Positions 21,051-33,329 of a stretch of 64,000 bases of DNA are shown here, piece by piece. Within the stretch, counting starts at the first letter, position 1. Each line of letters opens with the position of its first letter. Both the position numbers and the translations under genes were made by a program. Below the pieces are notes generated by a model that searched no databases, was not told the DNA's origin, and worked only from the letters and a program-made list of their open reading frames with translations. This DNA is from Nipponacmea schrenckii (lineage: Eukaryota; Mollusca; Gastropoda; Lottiidae): assembly GCA_030562195.1 (NCBI GenBank), contig JAUJPP010000003.1, positions 14,725,398 through 14,789,397 on the forward strand, in the 5' to 3' direction.

Positions 21051-22019
21051 ATGAAGGGTTTGATTGTATATATAGATGCTGTTAATCAAAGGAAAAATGA
21101 TATAACAATGCTGATGTGTGGGCGCATGATAACTTGCCTGACAAGGCAAAATTCTGTGTGACATTGCTGGACGGAAAATATTTTGTGTGAAATCGTATTT
21201 ATTAGGCCTCTCAGTAACAACGGCGGATTTTAAAAAAAGTGATGGAACGCAATCTTGTTCAAAATGTCGAAATCGAAACTTTCAAATATTAAACAATTCC
21301 TCACCAAATCCCAATATTTCATACCAAGGCGTGTTATACATTAGAAACGTGAAACTGAATAAGCTTTTCAAAGATGTTTTTTAATAATCATTATTTCTAC
21401 AATCTTTCGACCGTCGGCCTTTTTGCTTGTGACTCCACTTTTCGCGAAAATGAATGTGTTTTTCAAACGAATTTTCGGGAAAGTTAACCTGATCGATTTT
21501 TACAAAAGTGGTACTGATGATAAGAGAAATGGATGGATATTCGAAATCCGAGTTAACAAAAAAAATAAAAATAAAAAAAAAAAAATTAAACTTGTTGAAA
21601 TAGCGTCGAAAATACATGAAAAGTTCGATTCTCGGACATTTCCAGGTACAATGAAACTCAGAGAGAATGAATGATAACATCCTAAAACTCTAAAAGAAGC
21701 ATTCAAAAATTCATTCTTGTTGCATAGTACCACGGCACCAGTACTTACTCCAACCCCTCTTATTGTAACAGTTACATGAAAAGCACCACACCCTCCCCCA
21801 ACCCCGCCTTAACCGTTACGTGATTTTTAAGAATGACCCCTAATATACTATTTTTGGTTATGACTGTGACACCAAAAAAAAACACCCCAAAACAATAAGA
21901 TTGCGTGAAAACAGAATGCCAGAGTTGTAAGTAGGCCTATTCAATAATTTTTTCTACACATTGACCTACTTATCTAGTAAGTGTCCATGTGATGTTCTTT
22001 TGTATTTAACTTTTAAATT
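21051..22019. other. Non-coding stretch with one unassigned frame
   Basis: A frame at 21423-21674 (83 codons, Lys-rich because of an A-run) and an opposing one exist but show no recognisable domain. I do not call a gene here. Confidence 0.4.
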
Positions 22020-22565
22020 ATTATAAAAGAAAAATTTTTTTAACCTTATTAAAGGGAAAAGTTTTAAAAAAATTTTTAAATTCCAGGGTTTCCCCAAAAT
22101 ATTAAAGGCAGCGGGGGTTAATAAGAAATTTTAAAAATTAAAATTTTTTTACGTCATTTTCTTTTTGTATGCGATAAATTCAAATGTCGTTGTTTCTATA
22201 CCCATCCCCCCTCCCATCTTGTCATTAATATATTATTTTTTACACTAGGGATAAACATAATTTATAATATTATATTGTATGAATGTATTATGGGTCTATG
22301 AATTATATCAATGAATAAAACATACATTACTACAATTACCCCAGAACCAAAAGGTCCTAAACCTTTTTTTAATTTTTTAAATTTAATGGATAGTTTTTTG
22401 GGTGAACACGCAGCTGTTATATTTGATATATATTACTTACATGGTAGAGATAATATGTACCTAGCTGTGCGCCAGTATTTTTGAAACTGCCTAAAGCCTA
22501 ATGACGCTAAGCCAGGTACATAATTATCTTTAACATGTAAATAATAAGAGAATAAGAATCATAAT
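22020..22565. other. Low-quality or scrambled sequence near the gap
   Basis: Homopolymer-rich sequence (22026-22150) that only loosely matches the corresponding part of the second copy, although the flanks on both sides match almost perfectly. This is best read as poor consensus rather than evolution. Confidence 0.55.
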
Positions 22566-22999
22566 ATGAATGCATCTATGAATGACAATATATTGATTTT
22601 ATCATTTAAAGTAATGTTCTTTTCCGTATTTCTATATCTTATAAATGACAATTATACTGTTGTAATGTGGCTATTAACTCAACAATATGACACTTACATA
22701 ATAGAGATACAGGAGATAAAGCAAATATTACACAGCTTGTCTCTAATTTTAATACTGGTATAGAAAATCATATTAACAGGCCTTATTGATTTTATTTTTA
22801 TGTTAATTGTAGATTCGGCAAAATTGTATTAAACATTGTATAAAAAGATATGTCAGCCAAAATCAAAACATAACATGAATTTATTTCGCTATTGCAAGAA
22901 AGAAATACATTTACATCTACCATTATTTCACCATCGAGTGTTTTCTTGAATAGGTCCGATCTGGGCCAGATTGTCCCTTTATGAATCATTTCTTTGATC

Positions 23000-23499
23000 N
23001 NNNNNNNNNNNNNNNNNNNNNNNNNNNNNNNNNNNNNNNNNNNNNNNNNNNNNNNNNNNNNNNNNNNNNNNNNNNNNNNNNNNNNNNNNNNNNNNNNNNN
23101 NNNNNNNNNNNNNNNNNNNNNNNNNNNNNNNNNNNNNNNNNNNNNNNNNNNNNNNNNNNNNNNNNNNNNNNNNNNNNNNNNNNNNNNNNNNNNNNNNNNN
23201 NNNNNNNNNNNNNNNNNNNNNNNNNNNNNNNNNNNNNNNNNNNNNNNNNNNNNNNNNNNNNNNNNNNNNNNNNNNNNNNNNNNNNNNNNNNNNNNNNNNN
23301 NNNNNNNNNNNNNNNNNNNNNNNNNNNNNNNNNNNNNNNNNNNNNNNNNNNNNNNNNNNNNNNNNNNNNNNNNNNNNNNNNNNNNNNNNNNNNNNNNNNN
23401 NNNNNNNNNNNNNNNNNNNNNNNNNNNNNNNNNNNNNNNNNNNNNNNNNNNNNNNNNNNNNNNNNNNNNNNNNNNNNNNNNNNNNNNNNNNNNNNNNNN
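23000..23499. other. Assembly gap, 500 N
   Basis: A run of exactly 500 N, a fixed-size placeholder of unknown true length. Reading frames crossing it are meaningless. Confidence 0.99.
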
Positions 23500-24607
23500 T
23501 TGTCCATTTGACCCACTTTTCTAGGGACGCTTCTTAGATGACATTTTCATGGTTTGGACTTACTCCATAGAACAATTTTGGAAATTTTTTTGAAATCCTC
23601 AACAACCACCACCCGTCCATCAAACTAACAACCAGTGTCAGTCACAAAAGCATAGATTTTCTCGATACTACTGTTTTTAAAGGTGATTCCATAGCGGAGA
23701 CTAATAAATTAGATATTAAAGTATATTTCAAAGAAACCGACACTCATCAACTTTTGCATAAGAGCTCATTTCATCCAAAACATACATTTTCTGGAATTAT
23801 TAAGTCACAAGTTTTACGATTTCACCGAATTTGCACAAGGCCTTCTGATTTCAACCAAGCCTGTACGATTGTTTTCTCAAAACTGAAAGAGCGTGGATAC
23901 TCGAAACGATTTTTACGAAACATAAAAAATTCCACATTAGCACAGTTAGCAGCTAAAAATAGACTTTATGCCGAAGGGCCTCCAGGTTTAAGGAGTGCCC
24001 CATGTATGTCAACCAGATGCAAAACATGTCCCTTTATATCAGAAACGCATTATTTTCAAAGTAACTCTACGAATAAAAGATACCCGATCCAAGAACATGT
24101 GAAAACTCGAATGTAATATACTTAATTTCATGTAAAAAATGTCCCAAACAATATATCGGGGAAACAAAGAACAAATTACGCACTCGTTGTAATGCTCACA
24201 GATCAGATATTAAATTAAAAAAAGACAAGCCTGTTTCTAACCATTTCAATCTTGACGACCATTCACTTGACGATCTCACCCTAACCCCAATTGAGCGCAT
24301 AGAAATCGACTTGCCCGAAGATGAAACTACCAAATTCCGTCAATCTAGAGAAGCCCATTGGATTGAGACATTGAATACAGCAAGACCCATAGGACTTAAT
24401 ATTCACCACAGTGTAGGCATAGCACCCTTTGTAGTTCCATTTAATACAACCAGTAATAAAGCAAGTAAGATAGTTCAAACCCATTATAAGAGTCTTCAAG
24501 AGAAATTTCCTCATGTCTAAAAACAGAAAATGATAGTGGCATATTCAAAAAATCAGAACTTAAATGACAACCTTGTTCATAGCAAACTAAAAATAATCTG
24601 TACTTAA
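23500..24607 (+). pseudogene. PLE RT C-terminus and GIY-YIG endonuclease, second copy
   Basis: Repeats the PLE from motif C onward. Within 100 bases of the gap there are a stop in place of Tyr (TAG at 23523) and an extra base in a T-run (~23587). These are the errors expected at a contig end. The RT-endonuclease frameshift at ~24110 is the same as in copy 1. A further stop (TAA for Tyr, ~24518) shortens the endonuclease tail relative to copy 1. Confidence 0.85.
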
Positions 24608-25172
24608 CAGGTACTATACTACTCGCCCATCGGGCGAGTTTTTTTATTTTTTCTAATTTCAGATCAGAAGAGAAGAAAATCATCCAACAGATTCAGATCC
24701 CAATTTCTCAATAAGATATTTGTTCCACCCTAGGCCTGTACATTTGGGAGATTCAATCCCCCCCTTCCCCGAAATCTAAACCTCGGCGGATGGAAATCGA
24801 TAATAATACTAGCCTAGTAAGCCTAAAATGTACACTGTACATCCGGTTGCAAAAAATTAGGACGTAAAAGTCCATTTCACCGAAATAATCTGATTGGTGT
24901 TGAGTAGACATTAAGCCGCATTAAGTTTCAGTACATGTACATTGATTCATTTACATAATCAGTAACCTTATTCATTTTTGATTGATCAATATTTCCCTAT
25001 TATTTAACATTGAGACGCATTTGAAAGGGTCTGTATGATCTCATTAAATCATCCCAATTCTTGTTTACAACGATTCTCGCAAGTTTCCTCAATTCTGTGT
25101 TCAGCTCAAAATCATATTATCCTAGTTCTTGGTCAATGGCCATGATAGTATCATTGTACAGGAAAGGTAACA

Positions 25173-25959
25173 ATTATTATAATAATAATAATAATAACAA
25201 TTTATTACGTTTAAAGGTCCATGACCCAAAGAACATAAGTACAATAATGGTATAAGCTAATATTGATGGTAATAATAACAATTATTGACATATAGAGATA
25301 AGAGTAAAGAATGAATGTTAATGTGCTATACATAATTTTGTAATATAGATACTAGTATAAATTATTAATTACATAGGTCTATATTATGTACAATTGAGAG
25401 TAAACAAGAATCTTCTGATAAAATCAGAGATGAAAAAATAGATATATACATAAATAAAGAGTATAAACATAAAAATAAGCTGGGAAAGACTGTCTCATCT
25501 TCAGTGCATGGAAGATAAACTTTGCTAAGGCACTGACTTTGAGACTGTCATTTGAAATTATTTTTAGAAAATTGCCAGTATATTATGAGATATATATTGA
25601 CTAATGTAGGTATTACGAATTTCGCTGTAAAATGTACATTCGAGGATAACATGGAACTCGTTTTCAATTTTTCCCATATTACAGAGCTCACATAGTCTTT
25701 CTCTTTTGGGTAAGCCTAGCCATCTATCTTTAACGTTCTGTAAACTCTGGACCGAGCATCTAAATTTACATAGGGCTTGATAAAATTTATCATAACATAA
25801 TAGATACTTTTCAGGTTCTAAGGCAGTTTTATAAACATAATAATCATTTAAGAGAGAGTTACTAGCTACATTATATCGCCATTCTTGTATGCAACAGTCA
25901 TCTTTTCTCTGTTTAATTAGATTCAAGAAAAATTCCTTATTGCCCACTGATTGAGCTAT
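25173..25959 (-). pseudogene. LINE 3' end, second copy
   Basis: Same fragment as at 19434-20220, including the microsatellite tail at 25174-25198. One visible coding difference is PERERL to PKRERL at about 25706. Confidence 0.78.
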
Positions 25960-26318
25960 CTAGGCGTATCCAAAGCTATATCTGAATAGTAATGTTTTAA
26001 CATTTGTGGCCCAGTTATAGTAACTAAAAAGGTAAATCTCTTTTAGATATTATTGGTAAATTCTATTTATCAGTTCATCAAATTGTAGTTAAAAAGACTG
26101 GTCAGAATGTTTTGATAAATACGAGGAGACTCGGGCTGGTTATAGATCACAATCTAAATCAAATCACTTTGGTAACTCATCCGAGAATGCTGTACATTTT
26201 TCTTGGCTTCTCTTTTATGTTTTACGTTGAAAACGTTGGTAATGTTAATCATTTCTTGCGATTTGTGAAATTAAGACATTAATATTCAGAAGTGAATGTT
26301 CTTATGATCGTACATTTG

Positions 26319-26790
26319 GCATATTTTCGGCGTTTTTATACGCCCAAATTTTGTCGTCGTTCCGTCCGTCAACATTTGTTGTAGACACAATAGAAGGTAC
26401 AATTTTATATGGATTTTAATCAAACTTGGTGTAAGTATTAGAATTGATAAGACGGCGGGCAAGTTCGAATATGACGATTTTCTCGAAACACTGTTCTTGA
26501 GTTATTGCCCTTGACTTAGTAAAAATATTTTTTAAAGTTATTGTGAGTGCAATAAAAGCTACAATTTTCAATGGGTTTTGAAAAAACATGGTGAGGGCAT
26601 TGGAATTTAGAAGATGTTGGTCAAGTTTGAATTTAACGATTTATCAGAGAACGTTTTTTGCCCTTAATAAATCGTGTCAAATTTTAATTTTGATGCAATG
26701 GAAGCTACAATTTTGAAAGGATTTTGATGAAACTTGTTTTGAGCTTTTGAATTGACAAGACAGCAGTCAAGTTAAAATTGACAACTTAGA
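26319..26790 (+). repeat. Triplicated dispersed repeat, second copy
   Basis: Same array as at 20580-21050, essentially identical in sequence, within the duplicated block. Confidence 0.55.
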
Positions 26791-27767
26791 TGAAGGGTTT
26801 GATTGTATATATAGATGCTGTTAATCAAAGGAAAAATGATATAACAATGCTGATGTGTGGGCGCATGATAACTTGCCTGACAAGGCAAAATTCTGTGTGA
26901 CATTGCTGGACGGAAAATATTTTGTGTGAAATCGTATTTATTAGGCCTCTCAGTAACAACGGCGGATTTTCAAAAAAGTGATGGAACGCAATCTTGTTCA
27001 AAATGTCGAAATCGAAACTTTCAAATATTAAACAATTCCTCACCAAATCCCAATATTTCATACCAAGGCGTGTTATACATTAGAAACGTGAAACTGAATA
27101 AGCTTTTCAAAGATGTTTTTTAATAATCATTATTTCTACAATCTTTCGACCGTCGGCCTTTTTGCTTGTGACTCCACTTTTCGCGAAAATGAATGTGTTT
27201 TTCAAACGAATTTTCGGGAAAGTTAACCTGATCGATTTTTACAAAAGTGGTACTGATGATAAGAGAAATGGATGGATATTCGAAATCCGAGTTAACAAAA
27301 AAAATAAAAATAAAAAAAAAAAAATTAAACTTGTTGAAATAGCGTCGAAAATACATGAAAAGTTCGATTCTCGGACATTTCCAGGTACAATGAAACTCAG
27401 AGAGAATGAATGATAACATCCTAAAACTCTAAAAGAAGCATTCAAAAATTCATTCTTGTTGCATAGTACCACGGCACCAGTACTTACTCCAACCCCTCTT
27501 ATTGTAACAGTTACATGAAAAGCACCACACCCTCCCCCAACCCCGCCTTAACCGTTACGTGATTTTTAAGAATGACCCCTAATATACTATTTTTGGTTAT
27601 GACTGTGACACCAAAAAAAAACACCCCAAAACAATAAGATTGCGTGAAAACAGAATGCCAGAGTTGTAAGTAGGCCTATTCAATAATTTTTTCTACACAT
27701 TGACCTACTTATCTAGTAAGTGTCCATGTGATGTTCTTTTGTATTTAACTTTTAAATTATTATAAAA
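26791..27767. other. Second copy of the 21051-22019 non-coding stretch
   Basis: Matches 21051-22019 closely. Nothing further recognised. Confidence 0.5.
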
Positions 27768-28982
27768 GTAAATTTTTATTATCTTATTAATAGTAAAGTA
27801 TTATAAATTATTACCATTCCGTTACCGGGAGACCTGTTCGCTCAAGTAGATCATTTACATTAGGTCTATCGTCGACGGACGTCAATAATGTCAATGTTAT
27901 TGTCTCATCTAAAGCATCTTTTTCTCAAAATTGCTCGAATTGGTATGCGAAAATTCCCAATTCGTTTTCAATACCCCTCCCCCCCTTCGCTTAAAATTCA
28001 TTTTTAACGAGGGATCATAATTTTTCAAATTAAGTATGAAGAATGGTCTTTTATATCATGAATAAACATACATCACTCAATGACGACCAAAGGCCTCCTA
28101 ATTTTTAAATTTTAAGGAAGTTTTTTTGGGTGAAACGCACTTTTAGTGAATATATTCTTCGGGAAAAACCGCTTTTGGATTTTCATGAAATTAATATACG
28201 CTAAGCCTAAAATTACTTAAATGAATAATAAAGAATAAAAAAAATAATTTTTACTTTTTGACCCTTTTCTTTAAACTAATGCTTTTCCCTAAATATTTTA
28301 ACCCGACATGTTATCTTTGCAAGTGGTTTTTAAAACAAAATGCCTTACATAATAAGATACGGGGAATTAAACAAATATTACAAGCTTTCCTTTTTAAGCA
28401 CTGGTATAGGGAAAAAATTTAACGGCTTATTATTTTATTTTTATGTTAACTTTTAACGGCAAAATTGTTTTTATATCATTGCAAAAAAGATAGGTCAGCC
28501 GGTTAATAAAAACATTTAAAATTTAAAAAATTTTTTCGTATTAAAAAAACTTTATCTAGCGATAAATTTTACCATGTCGTTTTTCTTAAAATCCGATCTG
28601 GCCAGATTGTCCCCTTAATAATCATTTTTTACATCGGCCTAAAACCCCCAATTTTATAATATTTAAAGCTTGTTGAAAATGAAATCCATGGGCTATTTAA
28701 TGAATATAATGAATTAAAACATACATTACTACGCATTACCCCAGAACCCAAAATAGTTAAACCCCCTTTTTTTTAAAAATTTAAATGGAAGTTTTGGGTT
28801 GAACAGAGATGTTAATTTGTAAATTCTTACATGGCAAGACATAATTAAGAACCAATCAAAACAGTAAACGCCAAATTTATATTTTTGGGAAACTTTCCTT
28901 TTATGCCTAAACCACGCTAACCCAAAAACAAAAATTATTTTAAACCAAAAATAAATAAAAGAGAATTTTAAAAATTTTAAAT
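27768..28982. other. Mosaic/noisy consensus block
   Basis: Contains approximate, base-dropping versions of two unrelated flanking sequences. 28438-28640 echoes 29218-29420. 28640-28980 alternates between words of 22300-22560 and words of 29418-29870, such as CCAAAATAGTTAA and AATTATTTTAAACCAAA. The homopolymer-rich, gap-like decay is unlike mutation. It is probably a blended consensus of two haplotypes. Confidence 0.55.
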
Positions 28983-29416
28983 ATGAATGCATCTATGAAT
29001 GACGATATATTGATTTTATCATTTAAAGTAATGTTCTTTTCCGTATTTCTATATCTTATAAATGACAATTATACTGTTGTAATGTGGCTATTAACTCAAC
29101 AATATGACACTTACATAATAGAGATACAGGAGATAAAGCAAATATTACACAGCTTGTCTCTAATTTTAATACTGGTATAGAAAATCATATTAACAGGCCT
29201 TATTGATTTTATTTTTATGTTAATTGTAGATTCGGCAAAATTGTATTAAACATTGTATAAAAAGATATGTCAGCCAAAATCAAAACATAACATGAATTTA
29301 TTTCGCTATTGCAAGAAAGAAATACATTTACATCTACCATTATTTCACCATCGAGTGTTTTCTTGAATAGGTCCGATCTGGGCCAGATTGTCCCTTTATG
29401 AATCATTTCTTTGATC

Positions 29417-29930
29417 GGCCTCCAAAAGTCCCTAGGGAGTCGTGGTCGCTATAGTGATTTAGATGCTTGTTCGAAAAGCTGAAATCCCACGGCTAGTTGA
29501 ATGAATGGGATAATAGCAGATCCTGCGAGGGGAACAGCAGAAATCGTACTTCTGCATATAGGAGGCCCAAAATAGTTAATAGCCCCTTCTCTAAAGACTA
29601 TTTGCCACAAATGAGAACGATTGCAGACGTTCGCAAGAGATGATGCAATTATCGTGAAATTCTAGTACTTATGAAGACCAATGACATATATTCAAGAACC
29701 AAATCAAATCAGTAAATCTCATATCAAGTTTATAGTCTTCTATACAAGGAATATTGACTCTGTAGTATGCGTATCCCCATCGACTACACAAGAACATATA
29801 ATTATTTTAAACCAAATATCACCTGAAGTAAAATATATATTTAATAATTTTCAAATATTTAGTTTAACATATTGATTTAGGGATATCATCATGTTTTAAA
29901 CATGCAAACATCTTTGAGACATTGTCCTTT
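29417..29930. other. Unique sequence after the duplication
   Basis: Resumes clean sequence after the duplicated block. ATTAAA on the minus strand at 29840-29845 could serve as a poly(A) signal for the small frame at 29931. No other feature was recognised. Confidence 0.4.
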
Positions 29931-30116
29931 TCAAGTTGCAATTTTATTCACCATAAACATTAAGATTACCAGAGCAGAACACATCAAAACTAAGCCAGGT
30001 ACCATGTTTGTTGCTGGTGCTGTATTATGGCTGTGGCCATGAGTTTCGGGCAATCCAAAAACACAAGCCCATAATGTTATCCAAAACAAAACAAAGGTTT
30101 TGAGATTGAATTCCAT
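29931..30116 (-). CDS. Candidate small secreted or membrane peptide, 61 aa
   Basis: Not a family I recognise. The 61-residue frame has an N-terminal hydrophobic stretch (FVLFWITLWACVFG, about 8-21) fitting a signal peptide. A short hydrophilic middle follows (LPETHGHSHNTAPATN), then a C-terminal hydrophobic segment (VPGLVLMCSALVILMFMV, about 39-56) fitting a membrane anchor or GPI signal. On the minus strand a pyrimidine-rich TTTCATTTCAG ends five bases before the ATG, so a 5' UTR exon may join there. That acceptor overlaps a short dispersed repeat, which weakens it. The stop is TGA at 29931-29933, and ATTAAA lies about 85 bases later. It could be chance, but both hydrophobic ends together are uncommon. 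Confidence 0.42.
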   Translation of the reverse strand: MEFNLKTFVLFWITLWACVFGLPETHGHSHNTAPATNMVPGLVLMCSALVILMFMVNKIAT

Positions 30117-30125
30117 ATTTTCTGA

Positions 30126-30172
30126 AATGAAATGGAATGAATAGAGTTTTACGTCCTACTCTTCTGCACCTT
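30126..30172 (+). repeat. Short dispersed repeat, copy 1
   Basis: GAGTTTTACGTCCTACTCTT with its AATGAAT flank recurs at 44817-44860 (+) and, more diverged, at 40597-40636 (-). It is probably a piece of a SINE or other small element. No tRNA-like promoter was seen in the copies. Confidence 0.5.
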
Positions 30173-30424
30173 GTGTTTTTAAAAATAACTGACATTGTAG
30201 AATGTTAGAAACGTAACACAACTTACTGTTAAATCAGCTGAATAAAAGACAGCTTGCTATCACAAGCAAAAATGTCTAATAAGATCACAAGAAAATATCG
30301 AATAATTTTCATAGAACAAAGGATGACATTCATATCGGTATGTTTTTGATTGTTCATTCATGGGCATTGCTGTCACACTACATTGCGACCAGTTACAGAC
30401 AAATTTGGCGTGGGGTTTCAAAGG

Positions 30425-31277
30425 ACAAAGAAAACTAGAACTATGAACAGTTCCGAGAGTGGCAAACAACCTCTATGGGTTCAAAAAATATACGCGAAGT
30501 TTTATAATGTAATATTTTTACACCACAGTTTAAAGTTAATTGCATATTAATGAGTAAAAAATTTTAAGGTTCCATCATAAAAATATTTAAGGTCAGAATT
30601 GTCAATAATATTTATTTTTGTGAATAAAACACATTGAAGGTCAAGGTATTTTGATTGGCCTTTTGAATTTTCAAAAAAATTCAATCGGGCATTAAACAAA
30701 TTTAAATTTGAAAATCAAAATTCTGTTCTCAACAAGTTTTAGATAAAGTAACAAGGTTTCAAAAAACACCAAAATCGGACAAATCGGATAAAAATTAGCG
30801 GACTTATTAAAATTTTGCTGAATGTTACCGTTCTGTGATGACACATAAAGTATCACTTCCGGTTTGGATTTTCTATTCTTAAAGGGTTCTAATTATGCCT
30901 GATAGTATATATGTATAGCTTTTGTACTGATTTCTTACATACACCGGAAGCTGGGTGACCCAACGCGGTTCTAAAAAAACGGAAGTTCTCACGCAAGAAC
31001 CGGAAGTGGTAGAAATTTTTTTATGATACGGTTTTATTTCTATAGGTGACTTCTCTAAATTCTGTAATTTTCAAGGCGTCGGATAATTAGCAACAAAGTT
31101 ATGCAATTATGCATATTATTATTATGCAATTACTAACTACTGATGCGTAAAAATTTTAGTATTATATATTCATTTTCTATTCCAGTACGTATCTTATCGT
31201 ATTTTTCAAACCAAATTTCTATACCATTTTCGAGTTGGGCTAGGGAGCTTCCCGAAAAAAAAAGTCTAATGAAAATC
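30425..31277 (-). mobile_element. Non-autonomous Helentron derivative
   Basis: About 850 bases matching both ends of the 148-3853 element end to end. The first ~205 bases match 148-352, including the terminal hairpin at 30437-30452. The last ~640 match 3200-3853. The whole helicase-endonuclease interior is missing, with the join near 30633-30640 at CATTGAAGGTCAAG. Similarity ends just after GCTTCCCGAAAAAA in both copies. No protein is encoded. It would depend on enzymes of a full element. Confidence 0.75.
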
Positions 31278-33240
31278 AATAACCACTTTTATAGTTTTTG
31301 CACATGTTGTAATGTACAAATACCGGTTTTGAAAAAATTTTCAAGTTATGTTTATACAACACGTCGCCACTACAGAAGGTCAAATATTTGCGTTCAAATG
31401 GTGTGTATAAACTCGAGAAAAAAATCTGTAACGGTACAATAATTGAATTGTGAAGTAGGTAAAAAACAGGAATAACAGTTTGACAGAAGGACGTCAACCA
31501 GATGACAATCACAAAGCATAAAAATCACTGCATTATTACTGGGAAAAGACGACTATTTATTTGTCCATTCAACTAGATTTATATCTTTAACACTTATTCT
31601 ATTTCCACGTCTGACAATCTACTTTGATTGTTACACGAATCGAATATTACATATAATTATCTGCTATGTAAAGGGCTAATCAAGACGGCCTTTTATTTCT
31701 ACGCCAATAAGATAATGACAGCTGATGGGATAAAGTTGTCATGTTATTGAACCTTCTAAGTTTGATAATAACGCCATTCTCTGGTACCCTAGAGACATTT
31801 GACATATTATCCTTCTTTCTTAAATACCATAAAACTGCGCAAATCCCTAAACAAGTTATAAAGATTCAATGAACAAGAATTAACAAACTAAGTGATATTA
31901 CTAAAAAAAATCCACATATCGAATTAACAGTGCCTTTCGAAAGACGCCTACTAGAAGCTTTGTACACAAATCATCGTTTGTTGTGCATTCACATTTTATT
32001 CTTTAGAAAATTTTAAGCAGAGAAAATAAAAAACAAAAGAATCCATTGTTGCCTGAAGAGTCAGCAGAGTTGCATAATATCGCTAATACGGTAAAAACGC
32101 CAACAAAAGTCGGACAGAATATTTCGATGAAAAATTATCAGAACATTACAAAAATAGATAATCACCTTTATAATGACGTTGACCTACAAAATAAAAATTT
32201 AAAAAATCCATAAAGAATTGTAACCTGCAGATTAAGCACGAGTTGCATTCTATGGGTAATGGAGTGAAAAACGCTAAGTCAGACACAATATGTCGGTGAA
32301 AAATTAATGCAACCATGATTATAATAAGAAGATCGTAATATTAACGCACTTATGTGTATCACGACAACATGTAACTCAGAACATTTAACATTTTGTTCAA
32401 AATATAAATATCATCTTTAGATGTCAAACAAGCTAAGTAAAGACTCCTCATAGGTTGTAGATGAACAAATCAAGTTTTCTTCTAACAAGCCAAAATCGAA
32501 AACATTTTTGTCCATGCACATCTACACACCAAACTGTATATTCATCATACCAAACTATAATATACAGTTACCTTGTGAATGTTATTTTATCCTCCAAGAA
32601 TATGAACTGAATGTGCTAGATTCAGATTATGGTTTTGTATCACAATATTTCGACATTACTTGATTGATAAGTTAATTAAAATTAATAATCAATTCATTAT
32701 GAATATAAATATTTATGTAATAATTAAAGTTCAGTAACTAACCTCCGGGTGACAGATGATAATAGCAAGTTTGTTGTGTATTTGATCTGCCTTTGCAGGA
32801 GTCATAATCGTCATCACTAAACATATCAAAAAGGCTTAATCAAAGATGCATGCTATGACTTTCTTTAGCCTTAAACATTCTGATATTTTATCACTCAAGT
32901 ATAAAATAAATTCTAAGAAATATTGATAATAAATTTAAGAGATGCCAGTAATAATCATAAGAATTCATGTTGTTTCGTTTCTTTACACTTTATAACAGAA
33001 ATAGATGACGTTTGGCCAATTGTGTTATATTGATCATATTCTACATTCCCTTTACTTTAGTAGGTTTATATATCAATTTCATTTTGTACTTTTTTATATA
33101 TTATTATTTTTTATTTGGAATGGAATGGAATGAAAGATATTTTAAGAATGTTCGAGAGGAAATGAACGTATAGCCAATCCTGCTTTTAATTCCAACGAAT
33201 CAGTCAGTCTTTCTGATGTTTTAACATCAAAGATTTAATT
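31278..33240. other. Intergenic, nothing recognised
   Basis: AT-rich DNA. Three GGAAT units near 33117-33135 are the only visible repeat. Confidence 0.45.
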
Positions 33241-33241
33241 G

Positions 33242-33316
33242 TTAATTTTGAACCGGACGACTTAGAAGTCGCCAACCTCTAACTTTACAACCGAGGTGTT
33301 TAGCCGCTGGGTTTCT
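33242..33316 (-). mobile_element. Possible tRNA-derived SINE head
   Basis: On the minus strand CCCAGCGGCTAAACACC resembles a degenerate A box. GCGACTTCTAAGTCGTCCGG followed by GGTTCAAAA resembles the end of a tRNA and a B box. The anticodon arm does not fold properly, so it is not a tRNA gene. No tail or target duplication could be defined. Confidence 0.3.
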
Positions 33317-33329
33317 AGCTGTCTTTACA

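Larger units (their letters stand above)
17762..22999 (+). repeat. Copy 1 of a ~5.2 kb direct duplication (gap-flanking)
   Basis: From 17762 to about 22015 this matches 23500-27755 almost base for base (offset 5738-5739) with few differences. The match resumes from 22566 to the gap edge (offset 6417). Copy 1 ends exactly at the N run, and copy 2 begins exactly after it. It contains the PLE 3' half, a LINE fragment and a triplicated repeat. Probable contig overlap rather than a biological duplication. Confidence 0.9.
23500..29416 (+). repeat. Copy 2 of the gap-flanking direct duplication
   Basis: Starts inside the RT gene, at the equivalent of 17762, with no element end there. It finishes where copy 1 meets the gap (29416 matches 22999), with an extra ~0.68 kb in between. 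Base differences are few before 27755, for example at 25706 and 26970. Truncation in mid-gene at the gap edge fits the end of a contig. Confidence 0.9.

Noticed and set aside
21423..21674. 83-codon Lys-rich frame
   Set aside because: Length depends on an A-run, an equally long frame lies on the opposite strand, and no domain is seen.
22981..23524. Three ~176-codon frames over the N run
   Set aside because: They consist almost wholly of unknown bases and are artefacts of the gap.
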